A DNA stretch of 64,000 nucleotides from Sphingobium sp052327305 (GCF_052327305.1 NZ_CP182486.1:2818438-2882437); one strand, 5' to 3'. Positions 41,919-52,063 are shown, counted from the first letter of the stretch. A program made the numbers and translations. Notes: a model not told the origin generated them from the letters alone.

Positions 41919-43073
41919 ATGACGCCGACCCGCTTCGCTTCGCTTTTCATCGCGCTCGCCTGTTCTTCGATGGTCCTGACCGGCGAGGCGGCAGCCGCCA
42001 TCAAGGACGAGGTTTGGGGCACCATGCAGGATGGCAAGCCGGTCCACCGCTTCACCTTGACCAATGCTTCAGGCGCCCATGTTTCCGTGATGGAGCTGGG
42101 CGCGGCGGTGACGGAAATTTGGGTGCCGGATCGCGCGGGCAAGCTGGCGGATGTTGTGCTCGGGTTCGACAAGCCGACCGACTATAACACCAATAACTCG
42201 CCGCAGTTCGGTCTCGTTATCGGCCGCTATGCCAACCGTATCGTCGGCGGCACGATCAAGCTCGGCGGCAAGGAATACAAGCTTACAACGGCCGGTCGCG
42301 GAAACTCCAGCATGCATGGCGGACCGGAAGGCTTCGGCACGCGGCTGTGGAAAGGCGCGAAGGTTCGCACCAGCGAAGGCGAAGGCGTGCGCTTCTCGCT
42401 GCTCAGCCCCGATGGCGATCAGGGTTTTCCAGGCGAGATGCGCGCCAGCGTCACTTACGTCTGGACCAACGACAATCGTCTGTTGATCGACTATTCGGCG
42501 ACCACGACCAAGCCGACCGTCGTAAACCTCACCAACCACAGCTACTTCAATCTGAAGGGCGCAGGGAATGGCAACATTCTCGACCAGCGTTTAAAACTCG
42601 GCGCCGATTTCTATATGGATGCGGAGCCGGACAACACGCCTACCGGTGAGATCCGCAAGGTCGCCGGGACACCGTTCGATTTTTCTGCCGGCAAACTCAT
42701 CGGGCGGGATATCGACGCCAAGGACCCGCAGATGGTCCAGAACCGCGGCTACAACGTCCACTATATCCTGCGTAATTCCACAATTCCTGGCACGGTGGCG
42801 GAAGCGGCGGAACTCAGCGATCCCGCATCTGGCCGGACGCTGCATATGTACACCACCGAACCGGGTGTGATGCTCTACACGGCCAATTTCATCAGCACGG
42901 ATCGTCTGATGAAAGGCGGCGTAAAATATCCGCTGCGGGCCGGTGTCGCGCTTGAAACCCAGCACGCTCCTGACTCGCCGAACCGGCCGCATTTCCCTAG
43001 CACCACGCTGCTCCCCGGCCAGACCTTCAAGAGCCGCACCATCTTCGCGTTCAGCGCCTCGCCTGCTCAATAA
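41919..43073 (+). CDS. galM: Aldose 1-epimerase (mutarotase), exported
   Basis: A 384-aa mutarotase with a signal peptide ('MTPTRFASLFIALACSSMVL' and cleavage near 'GEAAAA'). The GalM fold is shown by 'FGLVIGRYANRIVGGTIKLG', 'VVNLTNHSYFNLKGAGNGNI' (catalytic His) and the Glu in 'VALETQHAPDSPNRPHFPST'. Periplasmic mutarotases feed sugar uptake or oxidation. The TonB receptor lies upstream and a lactonase downstream, suggesting a joint sugar-handling set. Confidence 0.93.
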   Translation: MTPTRFASLFIALACSSMVLTGEAAAAIKDEVWGTMQDGKPVHRFTLTNASGAHVSVMELGAAVTEIWVPDRAGKLADVVLGFDKPTDYNTNNSPQFGLVIGRYANRIVGGTIKLGGKEYKLTTAGRGNSSMHGGPEGFGTRLWKGAKVRTSEGEGVRFSLLSPDGDQGFPGEMRASVTYVWTNDNRLLIDYSATTTKPTVVNLTNHSYFNLKGAGNGNILDQRLKLGADFYMDAEPDNTPTGEIRKVAGTPFDFSAGKLIGRDIDAKDPQMVQNRGYNVHYILRNSTIPGTVAEAAELSDPASGRTLHMYTTEPGVMLYTANFISTDRLMKGGVKYPLRAGVALETQHAPDSPNRPHFPSTTLLPGQTFKSRTIFAFSASPAQ

Positions 43074-43157
43074 GTTACCGATCCGCCCCGCTTGCCGCGT
43101 GCGCCGGCCGCGGGCATATCTTCCGGAAACGGCATCTAGTGAACCGGAGGAGAGGGT

Positions 43158-44177
43158 ATGCACGCGTCGAGACGGGATCTCTTGAAAGGCAGTCTGGCGC
43201 TGGGGGCAACCGCGCTTGCTGCTCCCGGCTTCGCTCAGGACTGGGCGCCGTCCCTTCGATATCCCGATCCTTCCGTCCACAGTATCGACAAGCGCTTCGA
43301 CCGGTATCGCATCACGGTGAATGCCAATGTCGAGAGGCTCTATACCGGGTGCCGCTGGGCGGAAGGGCCGGTGTGGATCGGCGATCAGCGCCTGCTGATC
43401 TGGTCGGACATTCCCAATAACCGGATGCTCAAATATGACGAGGTGACCGATCAGGTCAGCATCTTCCGGTCCCCCTCGAATAACTCGAACGGGCTGACGC
43501 GCGACAGGGAAGGGCGTCTTATTGCCTGTGAGCATCTCACGCGCCGCGTCACGCGCACTGAGCATGACGGCTCGATAACCGTCCTGTGCGATCGCTATCA
43601 GGGCAAGCGGCTGAACTCGCCAAATGACGCAGTGGTCAAATCGGATGGCTCGATCTGGTTCACTGATCCCGCCTTCGGCATCATGGGCTGGTACGAGGGT
43701 GACAAGGCCCCGCAGGAACTGCCGACCAACGTTTATCGCATCGACGGTAAAACAGGCGCGGTCACGCTCGTCGCAGAAGGGATCGAAGGACCGAACGGCC
43801 TCTGCTTCTCACCCGACGAGAGCAAACTCTATATCGCTGCTACGGTCAGCACGCCTAATCAGATCCTCGTCTACGATGTCGTGGGCGAGCGGCTCGCCCG
43901 CCGGCGCGTCTTCGTGGACGCCGGGAAAGACGGGACGCCGGACGGCGTGCGCTGCGATACCGACGGCAATCTCTGGTGCGGCTGGGGCATGGGCAGCGAT
44001 GATCTCGATGGGGTGCGGGTGTTCGCGCCTGACGGCGATCTTATCGGACGCATTTCCCTGCCGGAGAGATGCGCGAACCTCGCTTTCGGCGGTGTGAAGC
44101 GGAACAGACTCTACATGGTCGCGAGCCACTCGCTCTACGCGCTCTACGTCAATACGCAGGGCGCAGGCTACGGCTGA
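43158..44177 (+). CDS. SMP-30/gluconolactonase-family protein, Tat-exported
   Basis: A 339-aa six-bladed propeller protein. A twin-arginine signal is present ('ASRRDLLKGSLALGATALAA', cleavage near 'GFAQ'). Propeller motifs include 'CRWAEGPVWIGDQRLLIWSD', 'LNSPNDAVVKSDGSIWFTDP' and 'GPNGLCFSPDES', where Glu, Asn and Asp coordinate the divalent metal. Family members hydrolyse aldonolactones such as gluconolactone. GGAG lies about eight bases before the ATG. It would act on lactones in the periplasm, next to an exported mutarotase. It overlaps the yihY gene by ten bases at its 3' end. Confidence 0.93.
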   Translation: MHASRRDLLKGSLALGATALAAPGFAQDWAPSLRYPDPSVHSIDKRFDRYRITVNANVERLYTGCRWAEGPVWIGDQRLLIWSDIPNNRMLKYDEVTDQVSIFRSPSNNSNGLTRDREGRLIACEHLTRRVTRTEHDGSITVLCDRYQGKRLNSPNDAVVKSDGSIWFTDPAFGIMGWYEGDKAPQELPTNVYRIDGKTGAVTLVAEGIEGPNGLCFSPDESKLYIAATVSTPNQILVYDVVGERLARRRVFVDAGKDGTPDGVRCDTDGNLWCGWGMGSDDLDGVRVFAPDGDLIGRISLPERCANLAFGGVKRNRLYMVASHSLYALYVNTQGAGYG

Positions 44178-45073
44178 GGGGAGGTAGCCCTCGCCGGAGA
44201 CAGATCGGTCTGCCGCTCGATCTCACGGTTGACCTCCGCGCCGATCAGTACGGCATAAGCCGAGAGAAACAGCCACATCAGGAAGATGACTACTGCGGCG
44301 AGGGAGCCGTAAGTGGCGTTATAGTCGCTGATATTGGCGACATAGAATCCAAACCCGAGTGTGATCGCCAGCCATAGCAGGGTGGAGAGCACTGAGCCGA
44401 CCGAGAGCCAGCGCCACCTCGCTGCCGTATGATCGGGCGCGAAGCGGAAGAATACCGCAAATGTGCCGCTGATAAGCAGACCCGCCAGCAACCATGTCGC
44501 GATCTGGATGAAAATCGCAGTGACCGGCCCGAGCAGGGGCGCCAGAAAGATGCGGACATAGGCAAAGAGGGAAATGGCGCTGGTGCCGACGAGCGCCACG
44601 ACGACCATGCCGATCGTGATCGAAGCAGCCACAGCAGTGGAGCGGATGAAGCTCCTCGTCTCATGCTCTTCGTAGATGATGTTGAGGGCTGCCATCATGG
44701 CCGTCGCCGCGCGCATCGCGCCATAGATGGAGACCAGGAATGCGAGGATCAGGCCAATGCCGGTGGCCGCCTTGCTGCCGGTGACGACGGTGAGCAATTG
44801 GTCCTGCAGGATCGTCAGCACCTCCGGCGGCGCGATACCACGCAGGAGGTTTATACTGCCCGCCACGGTCTGCGGATCTCCCACTAGTCCGTAGATCAGT
44901 ACGGTGGATGCAATGAGGGGCACGAAGGCCAGAAAGCCGTAGAAGGCGACGCCGGCCGCGAGGAGGCTGAGATTATGATAGCCCATCATGCGATAGACTT
45001 GCTTCCCGATAGACCACCAAGCTTTCGGCGGGAGCCTCGACTGCGAGCGGGCGGACGTTCCCATCTTGGTCAT
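44168..45073 (-). CDS. YihY/virulence factor BrkB family membrane protein
   Basis: A 301-aa protein with about six membrane helices, beginning after a charged stretch with 'HNLSLLAAGVAFYGFLAFVP'. 'YGSLAAVVIFLMWLFLSAYA' and 'VLIGAEVNREIERQ' are the family signature. BrkB-like proteins are sometimes called ribonuclease BN, which is a mistaken label; their function is not settled. Its start overlaps the stop of the small lipoprotein gene by four bases, so it belongs to the tamA-tamB operon. Confidence 0.9.
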   Translation of the reverse strand: MTKMGTSARSQSRLPPKAWWSIGKQVYRMMGYHNLSLLAAGVAFYGFLAFVPLIASTVLIYGLVGDPQTVAGSINLLRGIAPPEVLTILQDQLLTVVTGSKAATGIGLILAFLVSIYGAMRAATAMMAALNIIYEEHETRSFIRSTAVAASITIGMVVVALVGTSAISLFAYVRIFLAPLLGPVTAIFIQIATWLLAGLLISGTFAVFFRFAPDHTAARWRWLSVGSVLSTLLWLAITLGFGFYVANISDYNATYGSLAAVVIFLMWLFLSAYAVLIGAEVNREIERQTDLSPARATSPQP

Positions 45074-45297
45074 CGTGACGTCATCATATTGGCAGGCTGA
45101 GCTTCGTTGCGTCCTGCGCCCTGTGCGGCTTCCGCCGCCGAGAGGCGGGAGGAGAGCTCGTTTTGCATGCTGTTTGCCGCGGAGCGAAGTTTCGCATCCT
45201 GGTCCTGATAGCGTTTGTCGAAGCTCGGTTCGCTCCCGCAACCCGCGACAAACAAGGGCAGGGGAAGAGCCAACATTGCGAGACGAAAGGGCATCAA
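45070..45297 (-). CDS. Small lipoprotein, tam-operon associated
   Basis: A 75-aa protein with a lipoprotein signal 'MMPFRLAMLALPLPLFVAGC', the Cys of 'LFVAGC' being the lipidation site at residue 20. The remaining 55 residues are polar and helical ('DKRYQDQDAKLRSAANSMQN' then 'ELSSRLSAAEAAQGAGRNE'). It overlaps tamB by four bases (ATGA) and the yihY gene by four bases. No family is recognised. Its place behind tamB suggests a partner in outer-membrane assembly, which is inference. Confidence 0.75.
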   Translation of the reverse strand: MMPFRLAMLALPLPLFVAGCGSEPSFDKRYQDQDAKLRSAANSMQNELSSRLSAAEAAQGAGRNEAQPANMMTSR

Positions 45298-48200
45298 TAA
45301 TCCTTGCGGTAGCGCAGATTGACGCTCGATCCGCCGAAGCTGCCGACCTGACTCAGAACGGAAAGCGCACGCGACAGCGCGATTTCCAGCTGGGTCGCCG
45401 TATAGCCGCGAGCATCCGTCACGATCTCCACGTAAACGTCGTTGCTGATATACTGCCCGACTGCGAGCGATGTTCCGCGCCCCGTGTCCCCGTCCGCGCC
45501 GAGGATCCTTATGCGATCGATCCCGCCCGCCGACTGGAGGACGCCCAGCGGATTGAGGCCGCCCTTGCCGCCCCGCAGGCTGTTCAGCGATGCCGCAAGC
45601 TGCACCGCCTGAATGGCCGAAAGCTGCCCCACGGAATTGCCGAACAGGATGCGGGCCATGAGTTCGTCCTGCGGCAGCGCAGGCGTCGACGTGAAGGCAA
45701 TCTGCGGATCGCCCGCCGAGCCAGTGATCGTGACCGTGATCGTCACGTCCTCCACATCACCGCTCGCGACGATGCGTAGTTCAGGGTTCGTCATCTCGCC
45801 GCCATTGAAGCGCAGGCGCCCCTCCTGAAGCTCAAAAGAATGCCCTGCGAACCCGAGAGTGCCTCGCACCAGTGTCACGCCGCCGGTGATGGCTGGTGCG
45901 CCGCTGGTTCCGCTAATCCGCATGTCGGCGGCCCATTCGGAGTTGAGGCCCATGCCGGTCACATAGATCTGGTTGTCGGCCACCACCTGCACATCCAGGC
46001 GCCAGTCGGATGGCACGCTCTGCATGGGTTCGGGCGATCCGGTGATGCGCTCGCGGCCAAGCGCGGGCTTGCGCCGCACGCCAGTGAGCGTCGCGATCTG
46101 GGATGTTCCCTGATAAGCGATGCGATAGCGCGTCTCCGGCAGGCTGATCCGGCCGCTGATCGTGGGCGGCTGGTTGGGGCCATTGACGATGCGGAGCTGA
46201 CCCGATGCCCGAGCGGCGAGATCTTGACCGCTGGCGAGCTGCGCGCTCTGCATATCTATGCCCAGCTGTATGGGGAAGCCCTGAGCGCTGCTGAGCGAGA
46301 CGAAACCGCTGGCGGAGACGGTGCCGTCGCCTGCCCGTGCCGTCAGGCTTTCCACTTCCATCCGGTCATTGGTGAAGCGCCCGCGCACGGCCATGTCCGT
46401 AAGGCGCGTGCCATATTGCGCATTCTCGTAGATCAGCTTGTTCGCCCGCACGACGCCGTTCAGCTGCGGCACACTCAGGCGCCCACTGAAGTCGGCGGCA
46501 AGGCCGACCGGCCCCTTCAGGCTCTGGTCGGGCAGTGCCGCGAGGGAGAACAGCACATCCGCAGGGCCGTTATAACGCACGCCGCCGGTCAGCGGAGCGC
46601 CCATCAGCCGGGTGGACCAACTCCCGGTCGCGTCCGGCAGTGGCGTGAGGTTCGCCTGCATCCGCCCGATCGCCGCGCCGCGACGACGGATCAGGGCACG
46701 CAGGTCTCCGCGTCCCGTGTCCAGCCGTCCACTGACAGTAATGTCCACCGGCTCGGACACAGCGGCGAGGCTGGTGCGAGTGAAGTCGTCAATTGTGAGC
46801 TGCGCATCCGCAGTCGGGAAGGCTTCGCTGGTCGCCTGTCCATAGTCCAGGCTGCCGCTCGCCATTCCGCCAAGCCCCATGCCCGGAGCGAAGGGGTTGA
46901 GGATCGACAGGTTGAGCTTCGCCAGGCGGGCCTTGAGCTCCATTCCCGGCCCGTAACGCCCGGCAAGCTGGAGCGTGCCCTGACCGACACCCAGCGTCGC
47001 TGGCTCAAGGGCATAGCCCTCCTTGCCGGGGCGGATCCGCATGGGGCCGCGCGTCGCGATGTCAATGCCATTGATGCGGCCGTTCAGCGCCACGCGCCAC
47101 AGATCCGGCGCCAGCGCGGCATTGCCGGCGACGCGGAAGGGATAGCGCGTGCGTCCTTCCACCAGGACCTTCGCCTGCCCGGCCCCTGCGCGATAGTTCA
47201 TATTCGCACGCGCCGCCGCGATGTAAAGCTCGCCGAGGCGAGTGCCCGCGAGTTGGGCATCGGCAGTGATCTGGGGCTGCTCATAGAGCACGACATCCGC
47301 CTTCACTATGGCCCGATCTACCGCTAGCCCCACTTTGCCCGGCAAGTTCGCGTCCCTTGCAGTCGCGTCAATGATCGCGCGCTGCGTGCCGGATGCGGAG
47401 GAGAGGGCGACTGTGCCGTTGATGCCTGATCCATTGGCGAGGATCTTGCCTGCGAACGGCCCGGCGGGCGTCTGGTTGATCCGCCCCGTCATGCCCACGC
47501 CTGCGAACTGCGTACCCTGCCTTATGTCGATCGCAAGCGGACCGGATGCCGTCATAACCGCTACATTGGCATCGAACGGGCCATAGTCCGTGCTGCCGTT
47601 TGCGCGGACGGCATAGGTTCCGCTATTGCCGGTAATCGTCGCGACCACATCGGCGAGTCCGACACCCATGCCGGGCCTGTCCGCTCTGGCGCGAATAACG
47701 GGGCGGTCCACGGTTCCTGTCACATCGACGCTGAGCGGACCATATTGGTCCGAACTTCCGCGCGCGGTGAAACGAACCGATCCGTCGCTGCCATAGCGAC
47801 CCCGTCCGCCGGTCAGGCGGAAGTCGGGCGCTGCGACGTTTAGCCGGTCAAGCGTCGCGACGCCGTTGCTGTCATAGCCTACGTCCGCCACGATCAGAGC
47901 GTTTCCGCCCAGAAAATTGCGAAGGCCGTCGTTGACCAGGCGAGCCGAACGCGCCGTGATCCGCCCGCCCAGCCGGAAATATCCGTTCGCGCCCGACTTC
48001 AGGTCCATATTGGTTGCGATATTGAACGTGCCGATGCTCTCGACCTGATAGCCGTTGACCCGACCGTTCAGCGCGCCGGTGTAGAGCGCGGTGTTCATGT
48101 CCGCCACGACGATAGCCGTCGCGTCGATGCCGCTCGATCGCAGGTGAATATTGTCGGAGAGAAGCCGGCCATTCGCATAGGCCAGGTCTCCGTCCAGCCG

Positions 48201-49535
48201 CACGTTGCGCAGCAGCGGCTCGACGCTCGCATTGACGCCGCTGATCCGCTGCGCGCTGCCCGAGACCGGTATACGCCACTGCTCCTTGTCCAGCGCGGCG
48301 CTGCCGGAAATGGCGAGGCCATCCACACGCGTGGCGCCGAAGCCGATTTGCCGGGCATTGAGCGCATAGGTGAAGCGCGGCGCGGCGAAAGCGCCGTTCA
48401 GCGTGGCGTTTGCCGCGATGTCGGCGCCCGACAGGTTCGTGGCGATCACACTTGGCTTGAGCAGGCGGAAGGCTAGCTTCAGATCGCGCATTTCGCTTTG
48501 GCCAAGATCGACGATGCCGTTCGCGCCGAGCGTGAAGTTATCGCTGGAGACGCCCCCGCTCAGCGTTGCGCGCCGTTCGTTCAGAGCGGCGGTGAGGTTG
48601 ATGAACGTGGCCGGTTCCAGCATCTCGCGGGCCGGGCCGGAAAGGAACAGGCCGGGGCGCACTGGCCCTTTGACGGCGAACGTGCCGTTCCGAGCGCTGA
48701 TCGCTACTGCGGCGAGCTTTTCGGTACCAAGATTTCCGGAGAGCGCACCGTTCCACGCGGCCCAGTCGCCCTTGCCGTCCAGTGACAGGCTGACGGGTTG
48801 TTCCACGCCACTGTAGCTTGCCAGCACGCCGTTGGCGGGCGCGGTCACTTTCAAGTCGATGTCGAGTTTGTTGGCCTCCGGCACGGCGTCCAGCACCAGC
48901 GCGACGCGATCTCCGCCCGCCACGCCCGGCGCGGCAAGCGCAGTGCCGTTCGCCCTCAGCTGCGCCCGGCGGTCCGCTATGTGGGCGTTGCCAGCCAGAC
49001 TAAGCAGATGCCGCCGACCCGTCACCGGCGGGTCGATCTCCAGCCGGCCGATCGCCAGCCGATTAATATCGATGTCGAGATCGGGAAGCAGCGGCTCGTC
49101 GCTCGGCGGTGTTGCATTGAACACCGGAAGACGGCGCAGCCGGGCCGTAGGAATGACCAGCGACCGGATATCGATATGGCTCCGCAGATATGCGAAAGGC
49201 CGGTAATCGAGATCGACTGAGGGGGCGCTCAGGAAAACGCCTTTCGGATCGCTGAGCGACAAATCCCTGATGCGCATCGAACTGAAGATCGACCCGTCGA
49301 TACGGCCGATGCCGATCTTCATGCCATTTTCGAATTCCAGCGCCGTGATCTGCCGCGTGACAAAACGACGGCCGCTGTCCGTTCCCAGCCAGAGCGCGAC
49401 GCTCAGCGCCACGACCACCAGCACTCCCACAATGGCGGCCAACCCGAGCGCGATCCGTCGACCCCAGGGTGCGGACTGCCGGGTCGCTTCAACGTCGGCC
49501 GGGCCGGTTGCTGCCATGTCCTGCGTGTCCGCCAT
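45294..49535 (-). CDS. tamB: Translocation and assembly module protein TamB
   Basis: A 1413-aa AsmA-like protein of the TamB/DUF490 family. One N-terminal membrane helix ('LGLAAIVGVLVVVALSVALW', about residues 30-50) is followed by a very long beta-rich groove and the conserved C-terminal DUF490 domain ('GMGLNSEWAADMRISGTSGA', 'LRFNGGEMTNPELRIVASGD'), ending 'SVNLRYRKDY'. TamB bridges the periplasm, assists outer-membrane protein insertion and probably phospholipid transport. tamA lies upstream with a one-base overlap. Confidence 0.95.
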   Translation of the reverse strand: MADTQDMAATGPADVEATRQSAPWGRRIALGLAAIVGVLVVVALSVALWLGTDSGRRFVTRQITALEFENGMKIGIGRIDGSIFSSMRIRDLSLSDPKGVFLSAPSVDLDYRPFAYLRSHIDIRSLVIPTARLRRLPVFNATPPSDEPLLPDLDIDINRLAIGRLEIDPPVTGRRHLLSLAGNAHIADRRAQLRANGTALAAPGVAGGDRVALVLDAVPEANKLDIDLKVTAPANGVLASYSGVEQPVSLSLDGKGDWAAWNGALSGNLGTEKLAAVAISARNGTFAVKGPVRPGLFLSGPAREMLEPATFINLTAALNERRATLSGGVSSDNFTLGANGIVDLGQSEMRDLKLAFRLLKPSVIATNLSGADIAANATLNGAFAAPRFTYALNARQIGFGATRVDGLAISGSAALDKEQWRIPVSGSAQRISGVNASVEPLLRNVRLDGDLAYANGRLLSDNIHLRSSGIDATAIVVADMNTALYTGALNGRVNGYQVESIGTFNIATNMDLKSGANGYFRLGGRITARSARLVNDGLRNFLGGNALIVADVGYDSNGVATLDRLNVAAPDFRLTGGRGRYGSDGSVRFTARGSSDQYGPLSVDVTGTVDRPVIRARADRPGMGVGLADVVATITGNSGTYAVRANGSTDYGPFDANVAVMTASGPLAIDIRQGTQFAGVGMTGRINQTPAGPFAGKILANGSGINGTVALSSASGTQRAIIDATARDANLPGKVGLAVDRAIVKADVVLYEQPQITADAQLAGTRLGELYIAAARANMNYRAGAGQAKVLVEGRTRYPFRVAGNAALAPDLWRVALNGRINGIDIATRGPMRIRPGKEGYALEPATLGVGQGTLQLAGRYGPGMELKARLAKLNLSILNPFAPGMGLGGMASGSLDYGQATSEAFPTADAQLTIDDFTRTSLAAVSEPVDITVSGRLDTGRGDLRALIRRRGAAIGRMQANLTPLPDATGSWSTRLMGAPLTGGVRYNGPADVLFSLAALPDQSLKGPVGLAADFSGRLSVPQLNGVVRANKLIYENAQYGTRLTDMAVRGRFTNDRMEVESLTARAGDGTVSASGFVSLSSAQGFPIQLGIDMQSAQLASGQDLAARASGQLRIVNGPNQPPTISGRISLPETRYRIAYQGTSQIATLTGVRRKPALGRERITGSPEPMQSVPSDWRLDVQVVADNQIYVTGMGLNSEWAADMRISGTSGAPAITGGVTLVRGTLGFAGHSFELQEGRLRFNGGEMTNPELRIVASGDVEDVTITVTITGSAGDPQIAFTSTPALPQDELMARILFGNSVGQLSAIQAVQLAASLNSLRGGKGGLNPLGVLQSAGGIDRIRILGADGDTGRGTSLAVGQYISNDVYVEIVTDARGYTATQLEIALSRALSVLSQVGSFGGSSVNLRYRKDY

Positions 49536-51847
49536 CAGAACGCCTGCCCGATCGAAACATAGACGGCGACGCGCGATTCACCCGGCTTCCGGCCAATAGG
49601 TGTCGCGATGTCGAGCCGCATCGGCCCAAAATTGGTATAGAAGCGGCCGCCAATGCCGACGCCCAGCCGCCACGCGTTGAAGCCGGGGAGGCTGCTCGTA
49701 TAGACTTGGCCAGCATCGACGAAACCGACGATGCCGTAGTTTCCGAAGCGATAGCGCACTTCCCCTGCGGCTTCGACCAGGCTTCGTCCGCCGATCGGCC
49801 GGGCCTCCGGGTCTTTCGGCCCCAGTTCCTGATAGCCAAAGCCCCGCACGGACCCGCCGCCACCCCCGTAGAACCGCCGCGAGGGTGCGATCTCGGCGCG
49901 CGATGCGCCGCCGATCATGCCGACGCGCGCCCGCCCGGCCAGGACGATCCCATCCGATACCCGGTAGTAGCCCGATCCCTCGATAATCGCCCGTGCATAG
50001 GTTTGCGTGCCACTGCCAAGCGACGCCTCGGGGGAGAGCTTGCCGCCGATTCGGAACCCTCGCGTGGGATCGAGAAGGGAGTCCGATGTATCGAACTGGA
50101 TCTGGCCGGGCAGGGCGGCCACATAATAGGTCCGCCGACGCAACTCGCCGGCTGCGAAATTATAATCCTGTTCGTTCGTGCCGAGCAGCTCGAAGCCGTA
50201 GCTATAGGTGATGCGCTTCTGCCAGATGGGCGTGCTGTCGCGCGAGATGCGGCCCGCGAGGCGGCCCGTAAAGGCTTCATAGGCATCGAAATTGCTGTGC
50301 CGTGCATCGACGCTCAGCTCCACCGTGCGGTCCCGCTTGCCAGCGTTGGACCGCCGAAACGCCACGCCGAGGCCTTGTTCCTGCGTGCCCGCTGTCCCTT
50401 GCACGATCAGCGCGCCCTCGGGCGGGAACATGTTCCGGTGAGTCCAGCTGGCATCCACCTTGGCGCCTTGTCCGGTCGCGTAGCCGGCCTGTCCGGCAAT
50501 CGAGCGCGGCGGCCCATTTTCCTGCGTGACATTGAGTATGGCGTAGTCCGTGCCGTCGCCCGCGCTGGTGCCACTGGGCTCCGGCTCGACGGAGACGACG
50601 GAAAACAGGCCCGTCGCCACCAGCGCCTGACGCAGGTCGTCGACCTTGCGGCTGTCGTAGAGCTCGCCCTTCTTGAAGCGCGCGATGACGCCGATATGCT
50701 CGGCGTCGAAGAGCGGGGGATCGCCCCTGCTGACAATGTCGCCAAAGCTGCTGCGAGGGCCGGGGGCCACTGGCAGCGTGTAGTCGCCCGTTCGGGTCTG
50801 GGCATCGAGGAGAATGTCCCGGTCGCCGATCTTGACGAACGGGTAGCCATTTCGCGGCAGCTCGATCGCGATATTCGCTTCGGCTGCCAATATGCGCTCG
50901 GCCACGATGGGTTCGCCACTTTTCGGCAGGAACGAGCGGCGGATGAGGTCATCTGGCGTTACCGCGGGGCTGTCGAACCTGATCGCGCCCAGCGAATAGC
51001 GCGGGCCAGGCGTAGCCACGAGAACGACGGTAATCGGGTCGGTGCTCTGGGCGGCCGGGAGCTCAAGGCTTCCCTGCACGGTCGAATCGAAATAGCCCTG
51101 ACCGGAAAGAATATCGGCGAGCAGCTTCTGGTCTTCCTGAAGCCGCGCATTAATCATCGCGCCGTTTGCGGCCTTTCCGTCACCGTCTTCTAGCGCGGAG
51201 ACGCCCCTGAATGTCGAGCGGATGCCAGCCCCATCGATCGGCGCAACAGCGCTTTTGTCGCTGAGCCGGTCGAGGCCGTCGAGCCGATAACGGTAGCGCG
51301 TCTGGGCGGCTCCCTTGTCGTCTGCTTCCGTGTAGCGACTGTCATCGAACGGTTCGACGTCAAAGGTGGCCAGCGGTGCCAGAGGCTGGTCGAGCTCCGG
51401 ATCTCGCGGAGAGGGCGCGGCAAGAGCGTCCGCAGCGACCGGCGATGTCTCGGGGCGGGCAGCATTAGACTGCGCTGGACTGGACTGCGCCGGTGTCGAT
51501 CCTCCGGCCGCCCTGCGATCCTGCTCGGTTTCCCACTCTTGCACCGATCCCATCGGGCGGTCCCCGTCCGCATCGATCGGCGGGATGCTGGCGTCAAACT
51601 CGTCATCGGGAATGATCGGCCCATCGGCTTCCGGTGAAGGGACGGAGCCTTGCGATGCGGCGACCGTGTCTCGCGGAGCACCCTTGGCGCCGTCCTGCGC
51701 GCGCGCCGTCGTTCCTGCCAGCGTGAGACTTACCACGACAATGGAAGCCGTCGCTGCCCCCAACCTCAACTCCAGCAATGGACCCCCGCGACCTAGCAAA
51801 CTTTCCCCCTTCGCGCTTTTCCAGTCGAGAATGTGACCGAAAACCAA
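49535..51847 (-). CDS. tamA: Translocation and assembly module protein TamA (Omp85 family)
   Basis: A 770-aa Omp85 protein. An N-terminal hydrophobic export region near residues 28-50 ('ASIVVVSLTLAGTTARAQ') is followed by a long Ala/Pro/Asp-rich low-complexity stretch (about 50-150), three POTRA domains (about 180-430) and a 16-stranded barrel with 'GGGGSVRGFGYQELGPK', the RGF/Y substrate-binding motif, ending 'VYVSIGQAF'. Its stop overlaps the tamB start by one base. The linker of about 100 residues before the POTRA domains is longer than in E. coli TamA. Confidence 0.92.
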   Translation of the reverse strand: MVFGHILDWKSAKGESLLGRGGPLLELRLGAATASIVVVSLTLAGTTARAQDGAKGAPRDTVAASQGSVPSPEADGPIIPDDEFDASIPPIDADGDRPMGSVQEWETEQDRRAAGGSTPAQSSPAQSNAARPETSPVAADALAAPSPRDPELDQPLAPLATFDVEPFDDSRYTEADDKGAAQTRYRYRLDGLDRLSDKSAVAPIDGAGIRSTFRGVSALEDGDGKAANGAMINARLQEDQKLLADILSGQGYFDSTVQGSLELPAAQSTDPITVVLVATPGPRYSLGAIRFDSPAVTPDDLIRRSFLPKSGEPIVAERILAAEANIAIELPRNGYPFVKIGDRDILLDAQTRTGDYTLPVAPGPRSSFGDIVSRGDPPLFDAEHIGVIARFKKGELYDSRKVDDLRQALVATGLFSVVSVEPEPSGTSAGDGTDYAILNVTQENGPPRSIAGQAGYATGQGAKVDASWTHRNMFPPEGALIVQGTAGTQEQGLGVAFRRSNAGKRDRTVELSVDARHSNFDAYEAFTGRLAGRISRDSTPIWQKRITYSYGFELLGTNEQDYNFAAGELRRRTYYVAALPGQIQFDTSDSLLDPTRGFRIGGKLSPEASLGSGTQTYARAIIEGSGYYRVSDGIVLAGRARVGMIGGASRAEIAPSRRFYGGGGGSVRGFGYQELGPKDPEARPIGGRSLVEAAGEVRYRFGNYGIVGFVDAGQVYTSSLPGFNAWRLGVGIGGRFYTNFGPMRLDIATPIGRKPGESRVAVYVSIGQAF

Positions 51848-52063
51848 CGCTATCGGTGGTTTAATGCATCAGCCCTCGGATTGTTTCCCTCCTGTTTCGT
51901 TAATCACCCGGTTGCGCGGGCGGGGTTCAGGCGCTCGCAGCTTTCCTACTCGTCGCTTTCATTGCTATGCCGCCGCTGTCGCAACGTCTCCTTCCCGTGC
52001 AAGGGGCGCTATTTTTTTGCTCTAAGGAGTGTAACCTTTAGAACCTTTGGCTCGAACCGGAAC

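Noticed and set aside
44168..45073. Label 'ribonuclease BN' for the YihY/BrkB protein
   Set aside because: The RNase BN name was wrongly attached to this family; the membrane topology does not support a nuclease.
45840..47327. A 495-codon plus-strand frame
   Set aside because: Antisense to tamB, which is clearly the real gene.
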